The notes: generated from the sequence alone by a model not told the origin. 64,000 nt of DNA from Sphingobium sp. SCG-1 (GCF_002953135.1 NZ_CP026372.1:3997001-4061000), one strand, 5' to 3'. Shown: positions 35,475-44,543, counted from the first letter of the stretch. Numbers and translations are program-made.

Positions 35475-36880
35475 TTGAACATGTCGAAGTTGCGGTCATC
35501 GGCGCTGGCCCTGCGGGCATGTCGGCCGCCACATGGCTCGCCGAGCGGGGTGTTTCGACGCTGGTACTCGACGAACAGCAGGAGCCGGGCGGCCAGATCT
35601 ATCGTTCGGTGGAACGAGTTGCGGAAAGCGCACCCTCCCGCCTCGCCGCCCTCGGCAGCGACTATGCGCACGGGCGCGATGTCGTGCGCGCATTTCGCGC
35701 CAGCGGCTGCACCTTCTGGCCGGGTTCGACTGTATGGCAGATTTCGTCTCGATCCGAGCTCTGGGTCAGCCGCAATGGAGTCTCGCGAAAGATCGTGGCT
35801 GATCGGATAATCCTTGCCACCGGGGCGATGGAACGTCCGGTTCCCGTTCCGGGCTGGACCCTTCCCGGAGTCTTGACCGTCGGGGCATTGCAGATCCTCC
35901 TCAAGGGAAGCGGGATGGCGGTGGATGGCGATCTGATCTTGATCGGCAGCGGGCCGCTTCTTTACCTGTTCGTGTCCCAGTGCCTTGCGCTTGGCCTGCG
36001 GCCTGCGGCTTTCCTCGATACCTCGAAACGTTCGGCCCCTTGGCGCGCTGCGCACCTGATGCCGGCAGCACTCAGAGGGCATGGATTATCCTACATTCAA
36101 AAGGGGCTTCGCCTGAAAGCGGAATTGCGCCGCAGCGGCATACCGGTCTTCACCGAATGTGACGCACTGCGGATCGAAGGGGAGGATTCAGTGCGTTCAG
36201 TCTCTTTCCGCAGCGGCGGGAAGGAGCGAACGATCCAGGCTACCGCAGTCGCGCTGCATGAGGGCGTCATCCCGCTGCAGCAACTCGCTCGGCAGGCCGG
36301 ATGCAGGCACGTGTGGGATGCAAGGCAACAATGCTTTCGCCCATGGCTGGACGAATGGGGCAACAGTTCGACGCCCGGCATCATGATTGTCGGTGACGGT
36401 GCCGGCATCGGCGGCGCGCGGGCCGCGGAGCATGCCGGCCGGATTGCCGCTCTGGCGGCAGCGCGCACGCTCTGTCGCATTGATGATGAGGAGCGAGACC
36501 GCATCGCCGCAGGCGAACGCAGGGAACTCGCGCGCCATCTTTCCGTCCGGCCATTGCTAGACGCGCTTTATGCACCAGCGGTCACCACTCGATCACCGGA
36601 CGATAAGGTCATAGCTTGTCGATGCGAGGAGGTGACCGCCCAAGCCGTGCGCGCTACGGCTGCACTTGGAAATGAAGGACCCGATCAGATGAAGCGGGTG
36701 ATACGTTGCGGGATGGGTCCTTGCCAAGGCCGGATGTGCGGGCCTGTCGTCTCGCAGCTCATTGCGGATGTCCGAGGATGCTCACCCGGCGAGGTGGGAT
36801 ACTACAATGTTCGACCGCCGCTGAAACCCCTGCCGCTTGCAGAGATCGCCTTGATCGATCGGGAAGGCTACACCGGGTGA
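35471..36880 (+). CDS. FAD/NAD(P)-binding subunit with BFD-like 2Fe-2S domain (HcnB/OoxA-like)
   Basis: A 469-residue flavoprotein: N-terminal FAD motif VIGAGPAGMSAATWLAERG, a second nucleotide-binding segment (DGDLILIGSGPLL), and a C-terminal BFD-like cluster domain with Cys in CRCEEVT and RCGMGPCQGRMCG. This architecture is typical for the alpha subunit of octopine/nopaline oxidases, hydrogen-cyanide synthase HcnB and D-hydroxyproline dehydrogenase. It transfers electrons from the amine-oxidising subunit. The frame extends upstream to 35357 inside the 2Fe-2S gene; the ATG at 35471 overlapping that gene's stop is the true start. Confidence 0.87.
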   Translation: MIEHVEVAVIGAGPAGMSAATWLAERGVSTLVLDEQQEPGGQIYRSVERVAESAPSRLAALGSDYAHGRDVVRAFRASGCTFWPGSTVWQISSRSELWVSRNGVSRKIVADRIILATGAMERPVPVPGWTLPGVLTVGALQILLKGSGMAVDGDLILIGSGPLLYLFVSQCLALGLRPAAFLDTSKRSAPWRAAHLMPAALRGHGLSYIQKGLRLKAELRRSGIPVFTECDALRIEGEDSVRSVSFRSGGKERTIQATAVALHEGVIPLQQLARQAGCRHVWDARQQCFRPWLDEWGNSSTPGIMIVGDGAGIGGARAAEHAGRIAALAAARTLCRIDDEERDRIAAGERRELARHLSVRPLLDALYAPAVTTRSPDDKVIACRCEEVTAQAVRATAALGNEGPDQMKRVIRCGMGPCQGRMCGPVVSQLIADVRGCSPGEVGYYNVRPPLKPLPLAEIALIDREGYTG

Positions 36881-38052
36881 CCACGATCAAGGCGGATGTG
36901 GCGCTGATCGGCGGCGGCATACACGGATGCTCTGCGGCTCTGCATCTCGCCCGGCGCGGGTACCGGGTCGTGCAGATCGAAAAGGACGGCATCGGTCAGC
37001 ACGCTTCCGGCGTGAACGCCGGAGGCGTTCGGCAGTTGCTACGCCATCCCGCAGAGATCCCCCTTTCCCGCGCCTCAATGGAGCTTTGGCGGCACGCGCG
37101 CGAACTCGTGGGTGACGATTGCGGCTTTCAGGAAAAAGGGCAGGTGGCGGTCGCCGAGACTGACGAGGATCTCGCTCGCCTGCAGGCACGGATTGAGCTG
37201 CTGTATGCACTGGGGCACCAGCATGAGGAACTGCTTGGACCCAATGAGTTGTTCGACGTGCTGCCAGCGCTGGCCCGCTGGTGTGCCGGTGGCCTGATCT
37301 GCCGCAGCGACGGCTTCGTAAGCCCGTATCAGGCGACGCTCGCCTTCTCGCGTGCCGCTATCGAGAGCGGTGCGGAGCTACTCACGCAGACCCGCGCTGT
37401 CGGCTTTTCGCGCAAGGGCGGAATCTGGCGCGTGGATACGACAGCTGGAACGGTCGAGGCCACTTTTCTGGTCAACTGCGGTGGAGCGTGGGGCGGCGCT
37501 GTAGCGGCTGCATTGGGCGAGCCGGTGCCCGTGGAGGCGATCGCGCCCATGCTGATGGTTTGCGCGCGGGTCCCTCACTTTCTCGACCCGGTCGTAATCG
37601 GAACCAGCAGGAAGCTGACCTTCAAGCAGACCATGAGCGGCACCGTCGTTATCGGCGGAGGGCATCTGGGAACGGCCGATGCCCAGCGCCAAGAGACAGA
37701 ACTCGACTTCATGCGCCTGTCAGCCAGCGCGCAGACCGTCCTTGATCTTTTTCCCGTCATGCGGCGTGCTACGGTCGTTCGCGCTTGGTCCGGCATCGAA
37801 GCGCGCATGCCGGACAATCTTCCGGTGATTAGCCCTAGCAGCACCGAGGACAATGCCTTTCACGCCTTCGGCTTCTCCGCTCATGGTTTTCAGCTCGGCC
37901 CAATCGTGGGAACGCTCATCGCCGACTTGGTGGATACAGGGCGATCGAGCCTTCCCATCGACGCGTTCTCCATTACTCGGTTTAATGGCGAACATGCCCA
38001 CCCTTCCGAAGAAGCGGCCGGCCGTGAGCGCCTGGATCTCATAACACATTAG
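36877..38052 (+). CDS. FAD-dependent amine/amino-acid oxidase subunit (DAO family, HcnC/OoxB-like)
   Basis: A 391-residue DAO-family oxidoreductase. The FAD motif VALIGGGIHGCSAALHLARRG follows a GTG start that overlaps the previous stop (GTGA). NAGGVRQLLRHP, the central FLVNCGGAWGGAVAAALGEP and C-terminal RAWSGIEARMPDNLPVISPS / AFGFSAHGFQLGP blocks are typical. It should oxidise the C-N bond of a secondary amine or D-amino acid. With the two preceding subunits it forms the opine-oxidase-type complex. Whether the substrate is an opine, a D-amino acid or a cyclic imino acid cannot be decided from sequence. Confidence 0.85.
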   Translation: MTTIKADVALIGGGIHGCSAALHLARRGYRVVQIEKDGIGQHASGVNAGGVRQLLRHPAEIPLSRASMELWRHARELVGDDCGFQEKGQVAVAETDEDLARLQARIELLYALGHQHEELLGPNELFDVLPALARWCAGGLICRSDGFVSPYQATLAFSRAAIESGAELLTQTRAVGFSRKGGIWRVDTTAGTVEATFLVNCGGAWGGAVAAALGEPVPVEAIAPMLMVCARVPHFLDPVVIGTSRKLTFKQTMSGTVVIGGGHLGTADAQRQETELDFMRLSASAQTVLDLFPVMRRATVVRAWSGIEARMPDNLPVISPSSTEDNAFHAFGFSAHGFQLGPIVGTLIADLVDTGRSSLPIDAFSITRFNGEHAHPSEEAAGRERLDLITH

Positions 38053-38102
38053 CATCGCGGCTTGTGGCGACGCACGTCGCGCGGCCTGGAGAAGGATCGA
38101 GA

Positions 38103-38870
38103 ATGACGACACGGATGGCGCATGGTGGAAAGACCATCTACGGAGCGCGGGTCGGCATACTCGTCCTTGACACGCACTTCCCGCGCGTCCCCGGCGACGT
38201 TGCCAACGCCATGACATGGCCGTTTCCTGTGCTCTTTCGCGTAGTGCGCGGTGCCACCACGCAGAAGCTGGTGCATGAGCAAGGGGACGGCCTCTCCTCC
38301 ATCATCCTCGACGCCGCGAAGGAGCTCGTTCAGGACGGCGCGGATGGGATCGCCACGACCGGCGGATTTATGGGACTTTTCCAGAAGGAGCTTGCTGCGC
38401 ACTGTCAGGTGCCGGTCGCCACATCATCGGTCATGCAGGTGCCGTGGGTGCAAAGCATCTTGCCTCCCGGTAAACGCGTGGGGGTGGTGACCGCGCATAG
38501 CGGGCGTTTCAATGAGCGCCATCTCACCGCGTGCGGTGCACCTGCCGATACCCCCATCTTTGGAACTGAAGATGGCCGTGCCCTCACTCGCGCATTCGTC
38601 GAAGGTGAACTCAATACCGACATCGGGCAGGTGGAAGCGGACGTTCTCAATGCTGCCGACCGCATGATGAAGTCGCACAACAACATCGGCGCGCTCGTCC
38701 TTGAGTGTCACAATATGGCACCGTACTCCCGGTTGCTCCAAAGCATCTACGGCATCCCCGTTTTTGACGTCTATTCGTTCATCTCGTGGTTTCATGCCGG
38801 CTTGGGGCCTCGCGATTTCGGCTACCCAGGATCACGCATCCCGCCACACGGCTGGCGCGAGCGTCTGTAG
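38103..38870 (+). CDS. Asp/Glu-racemase-fold protein lacking the first catalytic Cys
   Basis: A 255-residue member of the aspartate/glutamate/hydantoin racemase superfamily. The N-terminal half carries DGIATTGGFMGLFQKELA where relatives usually read TSCGF, so the first active-site Cys is absent. The second Cys is present in LVLECHNMAPYSR. One-Cys members of this fold include arylmalonate decarboxylase, so decarboxylation, isomerisation or a lyase reaction is more likely than two-base racemisation. It follows the oxidase subunits by 50 bp with a GAAGGA ribosome site and converges on the LysR gene. The ATG at 38103 was chosen over the open frame from 38064. Confidence 0.75.
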   Translation: MTTRMAHGGKTIYGARVGILVLDTHFPRVPGDVANAMTWPFPVLFRVVRGATTQKLVHEQGDGLSSIILDAAKELVQDGADGIATTGGFMGLFQKELAAHCQVPVATSSVMQVPWVQSILPPGKRVGVVTAHSGRFNERHLTACGAPADTPIFGTEDGRALTRAFVEGELNTDIGQVEADVLNAADRMMKSHNNIGALVLECHNMAPYSRLLQSIYGIPVFDVYSFISWFHAGLGPRDFGYPGSRIPPHGWRERL

Positions 38871-38877
38871 CGCTTCG

Positions 38878-39801
38878 TCAGAGATCCCCCGGCCTGACAA
38901 GAGTTGATCGCAAGTAGATTTCGAGCCGTTCGTGAACCAGGTTGATGAAGCTATCGACTAGGGCAGACGGCGCACTAGAAATTGGCCGTACGATTTCAAC
39001 GGCAAACTCTACTGTCGGATAAAGCGGCCGTACCACTACATGATCCTTGACGGACAAGGCACTGATGAGATCCACGACGGAGACGCCCAAGCCACTTCCG
39101 ACAAGCGCACAGGCGCTTTCAAAAAGGTTCGTCTCAACCGTCGTATCACGCGTTACCTCATGCGCTTCGAACAGCCCGTCGACTAGATCCCGTAGCCGAT
39201 TTTCCCGCCCCAGCGAAATGAAGGACTCACCTTCAAAATCTCCGGGTGACACCGTAGGCAGCGCAGCAAGACGATGGCCATGCGGTAAGATCGCAACCCC
39301 AGGAATGAACGCCATGGGCTGGCGCACGAGGTGCTCTTCACCGCTGGAAAGATGTGCAAAGCCGATGTCTGCTTGGCCTGACAAAACTTGCGCCCGCACT
39401 TGCCGCGATACGTCTACCTCCAGCGAGACCCGGAGCGCCGTCTGCTGTTCGCAGAACTGCGAAATCGCTTCGGGAAGGAAGCGCGCCCCCAGCATGGGCA
39501 GAGCCGAAATCCGGAACTCTCCTCCGCTAGCTCCTTGGATCTGGCTTGCAATTCGGTCGACGCGATTCGCACTCAGAAGAAGTTGCTCGACTTCGCGATG
39601 GAGCCGCGCTGCTTCGGCTGTCGGAACGAGTCGCCGGCGCGATCGGTCGAATAATCGAATTCTCAGATCGTCCTCCAGCGACTGCAGCAGCTTACTGACC
39701 GCAGGCTGGGAAATGTGCATCGCTTCCGCCGCGCGGGTAACCGACCCCGTCTGCATGATAACGTCGAACGCGCGATATTGGCGGAACCGGTGCGGCGACA
39801 T
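38878..39801 (-). CDS. LysR-family transcriptional regulator
   Basis: A 307-residue LysR regulator: N-terminal winged helix (FRQYRAFDVIMQTGSVTRAA, HISQPAVSKLLQSLEDDL) and a periplasmic-binding-protein-like effector domain (ISALPMLGARFLPEAISQF onward). It lies convergent to the racemase-fold gene and divergent from the TonB receptor. A 17-bp motif 34 bp upstream of its start is repeated in front of the opine-oxidase-like operon, making it the probable regulator of both. Confidence 0.88.
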   Translation of the reverse strand: MSPHRFRQYRAFDVIMQTGSVTRAAEAMHISQPAVSKLLQSLEDDLRIRLFDRSRRRLVPTAEAARLHREVEQLLLSANRVDRIASQIQGASGGEFRISALPMLGARFLPEAISQFCEQQTALRVSLEVDVSRQVRAQVLSGQADIGFAHLSSGEEHLVRQPMAFIPGVAILPHGHRLAALPTVSPGDFEGESFISLGRENRLRDLVDGLFEAHEVTRDTTVETNLFESACALVGSGLGVSVVDLISALSVKDHVVVRPLYPTVEFAVEIVRPISSAPSALVDSFINLVHERLEIYLRSTLVRPGDL

Positions 39802-39834
39802 GTGTCGTTGATAACCTTTCGGAATGAACCAAAA

Positions 39835-39851
39835 AGAAATTGGTATTTGAC
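39835..39851. promoter_or_regulatory. Candidate LysR-regulator motif, copy 2
   Basis: AGAAATTGGTATTTGAC, 16/17 identical to the copy at 35020. Preceding bases make CCAA-N7-TTGG, an inverted repeat mirroring the one at the first copy. It is in the 212-bp gap between the LysR gene and the TonB receptor. Confidence 0.55.
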
Positions 39852-40013
39852 GGGTACGGCACTTTATAAAATGATCCGAGGGTGCAAATTAAAGCACTAT
39901 CAGGAATTGTACAATAAAAATTCATCTCGTTGATAGATACTGACAACCTAAATATAATAAAATTGAATTTCGCAGGCGGCAGGAGGAATTTCTATTCTGT
40001 ATAGGGGGTAATA

Positions 40014-42188
40014 ATGATTATTAATGCGCGTATTTCTCAAGATGCTGGGCAGGTTAAAAAGTTTAAGCTCGGTTTGTTTGCTGCCGCTAGCGTATTCGCA
40101 GCGCAGGTGGCTCTATCTTCTTCGGCTGCGCATGCTCAAGGCGGCGATGCATCGGTAATGGAGGCAAGCCAGAAAGCAGGTGGAGACGAGAGCATCGTCG
40201 TCACAGGATATCGCTTCCTTTCCGAAGATACGAGCGGCACGACCAATCTTCCCCTGCCAATCGAGGAAGTGCCTCAATCGATCAGTCTGGTGAACAACGA
40301 TTTCGTGAAAGCGGCCGATCTGAAAACGACGGGTGAAATCGCGCAATATACACCAGGTGCGATTTTCGCTGGAGATCAGAACAGCTACGGCAGCCTTGTC
40401 AAATTGCGCGGCTTCAATTCGGGCTATGCAATCGATGGCTTACCCGTAGGCGATTCGCTCATGGAACCGGATGTAGCCACCCTCAGCCGCTTCGAGTTGG
40501 TGAAGGGGCCTTCATCGGTTGTCTATGGGGCATCCCGCCCGGGCGGCCTTGTCAACCTGGTGTCGAAAAAGGCTTCCGCGAACACGCCGAGCTATGTCTC
40601 CGCGCTGGGAGGGTCTTGGGATCGGTGGCGGGTAGAGGGCCAACTTGCGGGTTCGCTAAACGCATCCGACACGGTCCGCGCGATCGCAGTCGGTGCCCAT
40701 GAAGAGTCGGACAGCTTCATCCACTTCATAAAGCAAAAGAAATCCGTCGTTTACGGAGGGCTGGATTTCGACGTCGCAAGCAACATTTCCGCCTTCGTTC
40801 GGGCGAGCTATCAAAAGCTCAATCGTACGCCGTTCGAAGGCGTGCTCACCTTTGCGGACGGGACCTTGCCCGCCGGAGTGGGCCGCTCCTTCTTTCTTGG
40901 TAACGGCGACGGCAGCGTCACAATCAAGACGGCTCGGGTTAACGCCGGATTGTCCTGGCAAGCGTCGTCGGCGTTGTCGGTAGACCTCATGGCGAATTAT
41001 CAGCGCGTGAATCGTGAAGGCGGGAATTCCTATGTGTACGGCCTTCAGGCTAATGGCGACATGCAGGCGAGGACCGAGCGCTTCCTCGGCTGGCCGACGG
41101 AAGACGTCAATATCGGCGCCTCGTCGGTGTTGAAGCTTGATGACGTGGGACTGTCAGACAGCTTCATTTCGGCCTCCGTCCGCTATCAATCCTACCGCGA
41201 GACCTATCGAGGGCGTTACACGGACGGACAGGTAAATCTGTTCGACGGCGAAGACGCAATCAGCCGATACTTCGGATCACTGGATGGATCTGCCCCGGGA
41301 GCGCTTACATACCGCGACCAGAAGCTGCGTTATCTGACTGCCTCGACACAGGCGAATGTGAAGATCGCTGGCACCCTTACGGTTCTCGGCGGCTTGTCCT
41401 ATTCGAAGCCCACCGTCGAGACCCGTTTTGTAGAGGGCGGCGCGTGGCGGGCGTTCAATCCCGGAGGCCAGGTGAGCCTTCGCGGCGGCCTGACGGTCGA
41501 GCCGGTCAAGGGCTTGAATATCTATGGGTCCTACAGCGAATCATTTCAGCCGCAGGATCGTACCGACATCAATGACAGCGTGCTGCCGCCGCTCACAGGC
41601 AAGCAATACGAACTCGGCGCGAAATACGTGTCGCCCGACCGACGGCTTCTTCTCACCGCGGCGGTTTTCGATCTGCGGCAGTCGAACCAGCAGGTTTTCG
41701 ACCAGCGCGGCGCCGATGGTTTCGATCGGTTTAGAGCCCTGGGTGAGGTGCGTCACCGCGGGCTGGAACTCGAAGCGACGGGTCAGATCATCGATCAATG
41801 GCAGATCAAGGCCGGACTCGCACTGCTCGACCCCAAGATCAAGAAGGACGCCGATCCCACGTTGATCGGTCAAACCAGGCTGTACCTGCCTAAGAAGACT
41901 GCCAGCCTGTATACGAGCTATGACTTGACGGACGGGATCACCTTAGGCGGCGGCTTCCGCCACGTCGGGTCCGAACGGACGTCGTACAATGGCGCCACTC
42001 GCCCACTCGCATCCTATACACTCGCGGACGGATCGGTGAGCTACAAGTTCGACGACTGGTTGTTGCAGCTCAACGTGAAGAACATCTTCGACGAGACGTA
42101 TTATACGGTCGGTTACGAGACGTTGTTCTACGGGATCCGTCCTGGCGAGCCTCGTAGCTTCTCAATATCACTTCGGAAAGACTTCTGA
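40014..42188 (+). CDS. TonB-dependent siderophore-type receptor
   Basis: A 724-residue outer-membrane receptor with a long signal region (to about residue 42, SSAAHAQG), plug domain (ESIVVTGYRF, PIEEVPQSISLVNNDFV, GFNSGYAIDGLPVGDSL, ELVKGPSSVVYGASRPGGLV) and a barrel ending FSISLRKDF. The fold is that of ferrisiderophore receptors. The neighbours are catabolic rather than siderophore genes, so it may import the amide- or opine-like compound degraded by the adjacent enzymes. A GGAGGAAT-like site lies about 30 bp upstream, while the start has only GGGGGT near it. Confidence 0.88.
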   Translation: MIINARISQDAGQVKKFKLGLFAAASVFAAQVALSSSAAHAQGGDASVMEASQKAGGDESIVVTGYRFLSEDTSGTTNLPLPIEEVPQSISLVNNDFVKAADLKTTGEIAQYTPGAIFAGDQNSYGSLVKLRGFNSGYAIDGLPVGDSLMEPDVATLSRFELVKGPSSVVYGASRPGGLVNLVSKKASANTPSYVSALGGSWDRWRVEGQLAGSLNASDTVRAIAVGAHEESDSFIHFIKQKKSVVYGGLDFDVASNISAFVRASYQKLNRTPFEGVLTFADGTLPAGVGRSFFLGNGDGSVTIKTARVNAGLSWQASSALSVDLMANYQRVNREGGNSYVYGLQANGDMQARTERFLGWPTEDVNIGASSVLKLDDVGLSDSFISASVRYQSYRETYRGRYTDGQVNLFDGEDAISRYFGSLDGSAPGALTYRDQKLRYLTASTQANVKIAGTLTVLGGLSYSKPTVETRFVEGGAWRAFNPGGQVSLRGGLTVEPVKGLNIYGSYSESFQPQDRTDINDSVLPPLTGKQYELGAKYVSPDRRLLLTAAVFDLRQSNQQVFDQRGADGFDRFRALGEVRHRGLELEATGQIIDQWQIKAGLALLDPKIKKDADPTLIGQTRLYLPKKTASLYTSYDLTDGITLGGGFRHVGSERTSYNGATRPLASYTLADGSVSYKFDDWLLQLNVKNIFDETYYTVGYETLFYGIRPGEPRSFSISLRKDF

Positions 42189-42195
42189 CGGCGAC

Positions 42196-42237
42196 CTGCG
42201 GATCCGGAACATGTCACAACATGCTTCGGATCCGCAG
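42196..42237. terminator. Bidirectional terminator hairpin
   Basis: Perfect 11-bp arms CTGCGGATCCG (42196-42206) and CGGATCCGCAG (42227-42237), with further pairing of inner bases, between the convergent receptor and amidase genes. No long T-tract follows on either side, but position and stem strength fit a shared terminator. Confidence 0.6.
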
Positions 42238-42274
42238 CGTAGACCGAAACGTCGGCGGTCCGCGTCTTTGCAAG

Positions 42275-43672
42275 CTAAGCCGAGGCCGCTATCGGAGGAA
42301 TCCTGCCATGGAACGGGTCGCTGCTTTCATACGCGTGCCCAATTTGCAGAACCAGATGTTCTTCATTCGGCCGACATATGATTTGGAGAGACATTGGTAG
42401 GCCGCTCGCGGAAAAGCCGTTCGGCACCGCAAGCGCACAAAAACCAATCTGATTAACGAAGCGCGCCAACGTGGACGGTGTCGTGGTTTCGTCGACAAGC
42501 GCAAGCGGCATCGGAAGTGTTCGGGTCATGGGCGATAACAGCGCGTCGCACTCTTCTAACGCGGCGAGCATCCCACGCCCGTCCCGCTGCGCCCGGCTAC
42601 GCGCCATAATATATTCGCGCGCAGGGATATTACCCGTTAAAATGCGTGCACGCACATGGGGGTCCATCTGCGTTGCGAGATCCTCCGCGACCTTGCCATA
42701 AAGTGAATATGCTTCAGCCATCAGGATTTCGGAGTCACGCTGATAATCGTGCAGCGCGCGAGGGAGCTTTACGGTGATGATCCGTGCGCCCATTTTTTCA
42801 AATAGGCGCAACGAGCGTTCATAGCCGCGCGAGATCTCGCCATCCACTTGATCGAGTTCCTCCTGGTCCACTCGCGCGAGGGTCATTCCGGAGACACCGC
42901 CCTTCAACCCGGTAAGCGTGCCCTCATGAGAAAACCGCTGGCAGACCATGGCGTCGTACAAAAGAGCCGCGTCGGATACCGTGCGCGCGATGGGGCCGAC
43001 CGTGTCGAGCGACGGGCTTAGGGGAATCACACCTTCGACGCTTATTTGCCCGGGCGTCGTCTTCAACCCGACCAGTCCATTGAAGGCGGCGGGCACTCTG
43101 ACCGATCCGCCGGTGTCAGTACCGATCGCCAATGTGGCCAATCGTGCCGCGACTGCAACTGCGGAGCCGCTCGATGAACCGCCAGCCGTATAAGGTGACT
43201 CCGGCATCCAAGGGTTGCGAGGACTGCCAAGATGTGTGTTGGTGCCCCAACCGCCGAGTGCAAATTCGACAGTGTGGGTTTTTCCAATCAGGATCGCACC
43301 GCCTTCGATCAGTCGTGTTATCAGTGGCGCGGTTCGCTTGGCGATATGATCGCGACGTGTTGCTGAGCCCGCTGCGCATGGCAACCCTTGAATTTCAATC
43401 AAATCCTTTACTGCGACGGGTACGCCATCCAAGGGGCCTCTTGCTTGCGCTGCAACATGACGCTGTGCTGAGGCGATAGCGGCGCTTCGGGCTTCGTTGT
43501 GAAAAACCTGAGTATAGGCATGCAGATCAGCATCCAGCGCGCCGATCCGCGACAGATGCGCTTCAACCACTTCGACCGGAGAGAACCGTCCCGCACGATA
43601 CCCTTGGCCCAATCTGACGGCGGACAAAAAACATACGTCTTCCGGACATTCTGAACCGCTGCTCATTGTCAT
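42275..43672 (-). CDS. Amidase-signature enzyme (cytoplasmic)
   Basis: A 465-residue AS-family amidase without a signal peptide. The triad is supported by Lys in GVPVAVKDLIEIQ, Ser in TAGGSSSGSAVAVAA and the cis-Ser region GTDTGGSVRVPAAFNGLVG. It resembles the GatA/AtzF-like branch, but no gatB/C neighbours exist, so it is a catabolic amidase. It converges on the TonB receptor, and a perfect copy of the predicted HutC operator lies 73 bp upstream, although the hut genes are more than 15 kb away. Confidence 0.86.
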   Translation of the reverse strand: MTMSSGSECPEDVCFLSAVRLGQGYRAGRFSPVEVVEAHLSRIGALDADLHAYTQVFHNEARSAAIASAQRHVAAQARGPLDGVPVAVKDLIEIQGLPCAAGSATRRDHIAKRTAPLITRLIEGGAILIGKTHTVEFALGGWGTNTHLGSPRNPWMPESPYTAGGSSSGSAVAVAARLATLAIGTDTGGSVRVPAAFNGLVGLKTTPGQISVEGVIPLSPSLDTVGPIARTVSDAALLYDAMVCQRFSHEGTLTGLKGGVSGMTLARVDQEELDQVDGEISRGYERSLRLFEKMGARIITVKLPRALHDYQRDSEILMAEAYSLYGKVAEDLATQMDPHVRARILTGNIPAREYIMARSRAQRDGRGMLAALEECDALLSPMTRTLPMPLALVDETTTPSTLARFVNQIGFCALAVPNGFSASGLPMSLQIICRPNEEHLVLQIGHAYESSDPFHGRIPPIAASA

Positions 43673-43744
43673 ATTCCCTTAATCGCATGCTATCCGACGC
43701 CGTTTGCGCTAATCGGCTTTCACCTCATCATATGTCCTGTTCTT

Positions 43745-43756
43745 ATGTATAGACAT
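43745..43756. promoter_or_regulatory. Predicted HutC operator (site 5, distant amidase)
   Basis: ATGTATAGACAT, identical to the hutI/hutF site and to the reverse complement of site 1. It lies 73 bp upstream of the amidase start. It links this gene to the HutC regulon. Confidence 0.7.
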
Positions 43757-44343
43757 TTGAAATGGCATCAGTAGCATCAAGAATGCCGGCGGACAACTCG
43801 TGCAGAATGGTTTCAGCTAAGGAAGTGAAGCTTGGCCGATGGCGCGAATCTCAAAAGATATGCTGCCGTAGAGATAAATCTTTCCTCTCAACTATGCCCG
43901 TTGCCACCAACCGCTTGCATCAGAACGGAAGCAGCCTGCGAGATGCAGTTGCAGCGAATGCTACTGCCATTTGCCGCATCAAGGTACCAGGACGGACTTA
44001 CTAAGGCCGGTTGATATGGCAAAATCCCGCGGAACTTTAGAGACAAACCGATGATCAACGTGGCTCAGACTCCGACTGTAAAGCAGCCGAACTAATCTAT
44101 TGATTATTGCAAAAAATGGTGCAGGAACCAGTTTTGAGGGAGCCCGTTTCAGCGTTGTCATTGGGAAACTGGGCATTCGCTAACTATTGCATCTGCTCCG
44201 ACATCGGACTTCCTTCGTAGGACGCGCAAACTATTGTTAGTAAGAGAAGGGCGTTTGCATTAGCAGCCAGTTCAGCAAACCTGCCAAAGCTACGCTCGCA
44301 ATGCTTGAGCGCATTCATTAGAGCGCGCCATTATGAGGGACGG
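43757..44343. other. Gene-poor stretch beside the tRNA
   Basis: No reading frame here has a recognisable domain; two short frames (43762-44004 plus, 43979-44176 minus) resemble nothing I know. The stretch may be remnant or spacer DNA at the border between accessory and core segments. No integrase or second tRNA fragment was found. Confidence 0.4.
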
Positions 44344-44387
44344 CGCAGGCGATTTTTTCGTAATTCACCAAAACGCAGGCGATTTTT
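44344..44387. repeat. Pair of 14-bp direct repeats next to tRNA-Ala
   Basis: CGCAGGCGATTTTT occurs at 44344-44357 and 44374-44387, a 30-bp period, immediately 3' of the minus-strand tRNA. On the tRNA strand the units read AAAAATCGCCTGCG. They do not match the tRNA 3' end, so they are not an obvious attachment-site duplication. Confidence 0.5.
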
Positions 44388-44395
44388 CACTTGAA

Positions 44396-44471
<76 letters not shown>

Positions 44472-44543
44472 AAGGCGCTCGCCTATAAGCGAGGGCATCG
44501 GGGGTTGCAACGGTCTTTTGGAATCGCGAGTAGCGTCGAGCCT

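Noticed and set aside
39998..40004. TGTATAG half-site just upstream of the siderophore-type TonB receptor as a sixth HutC operator
   Set aside because: Only one half of the palindrome is present and the other half (GGGGTAAT) does not match; chance occurrence in an AT-rich leader is likely.
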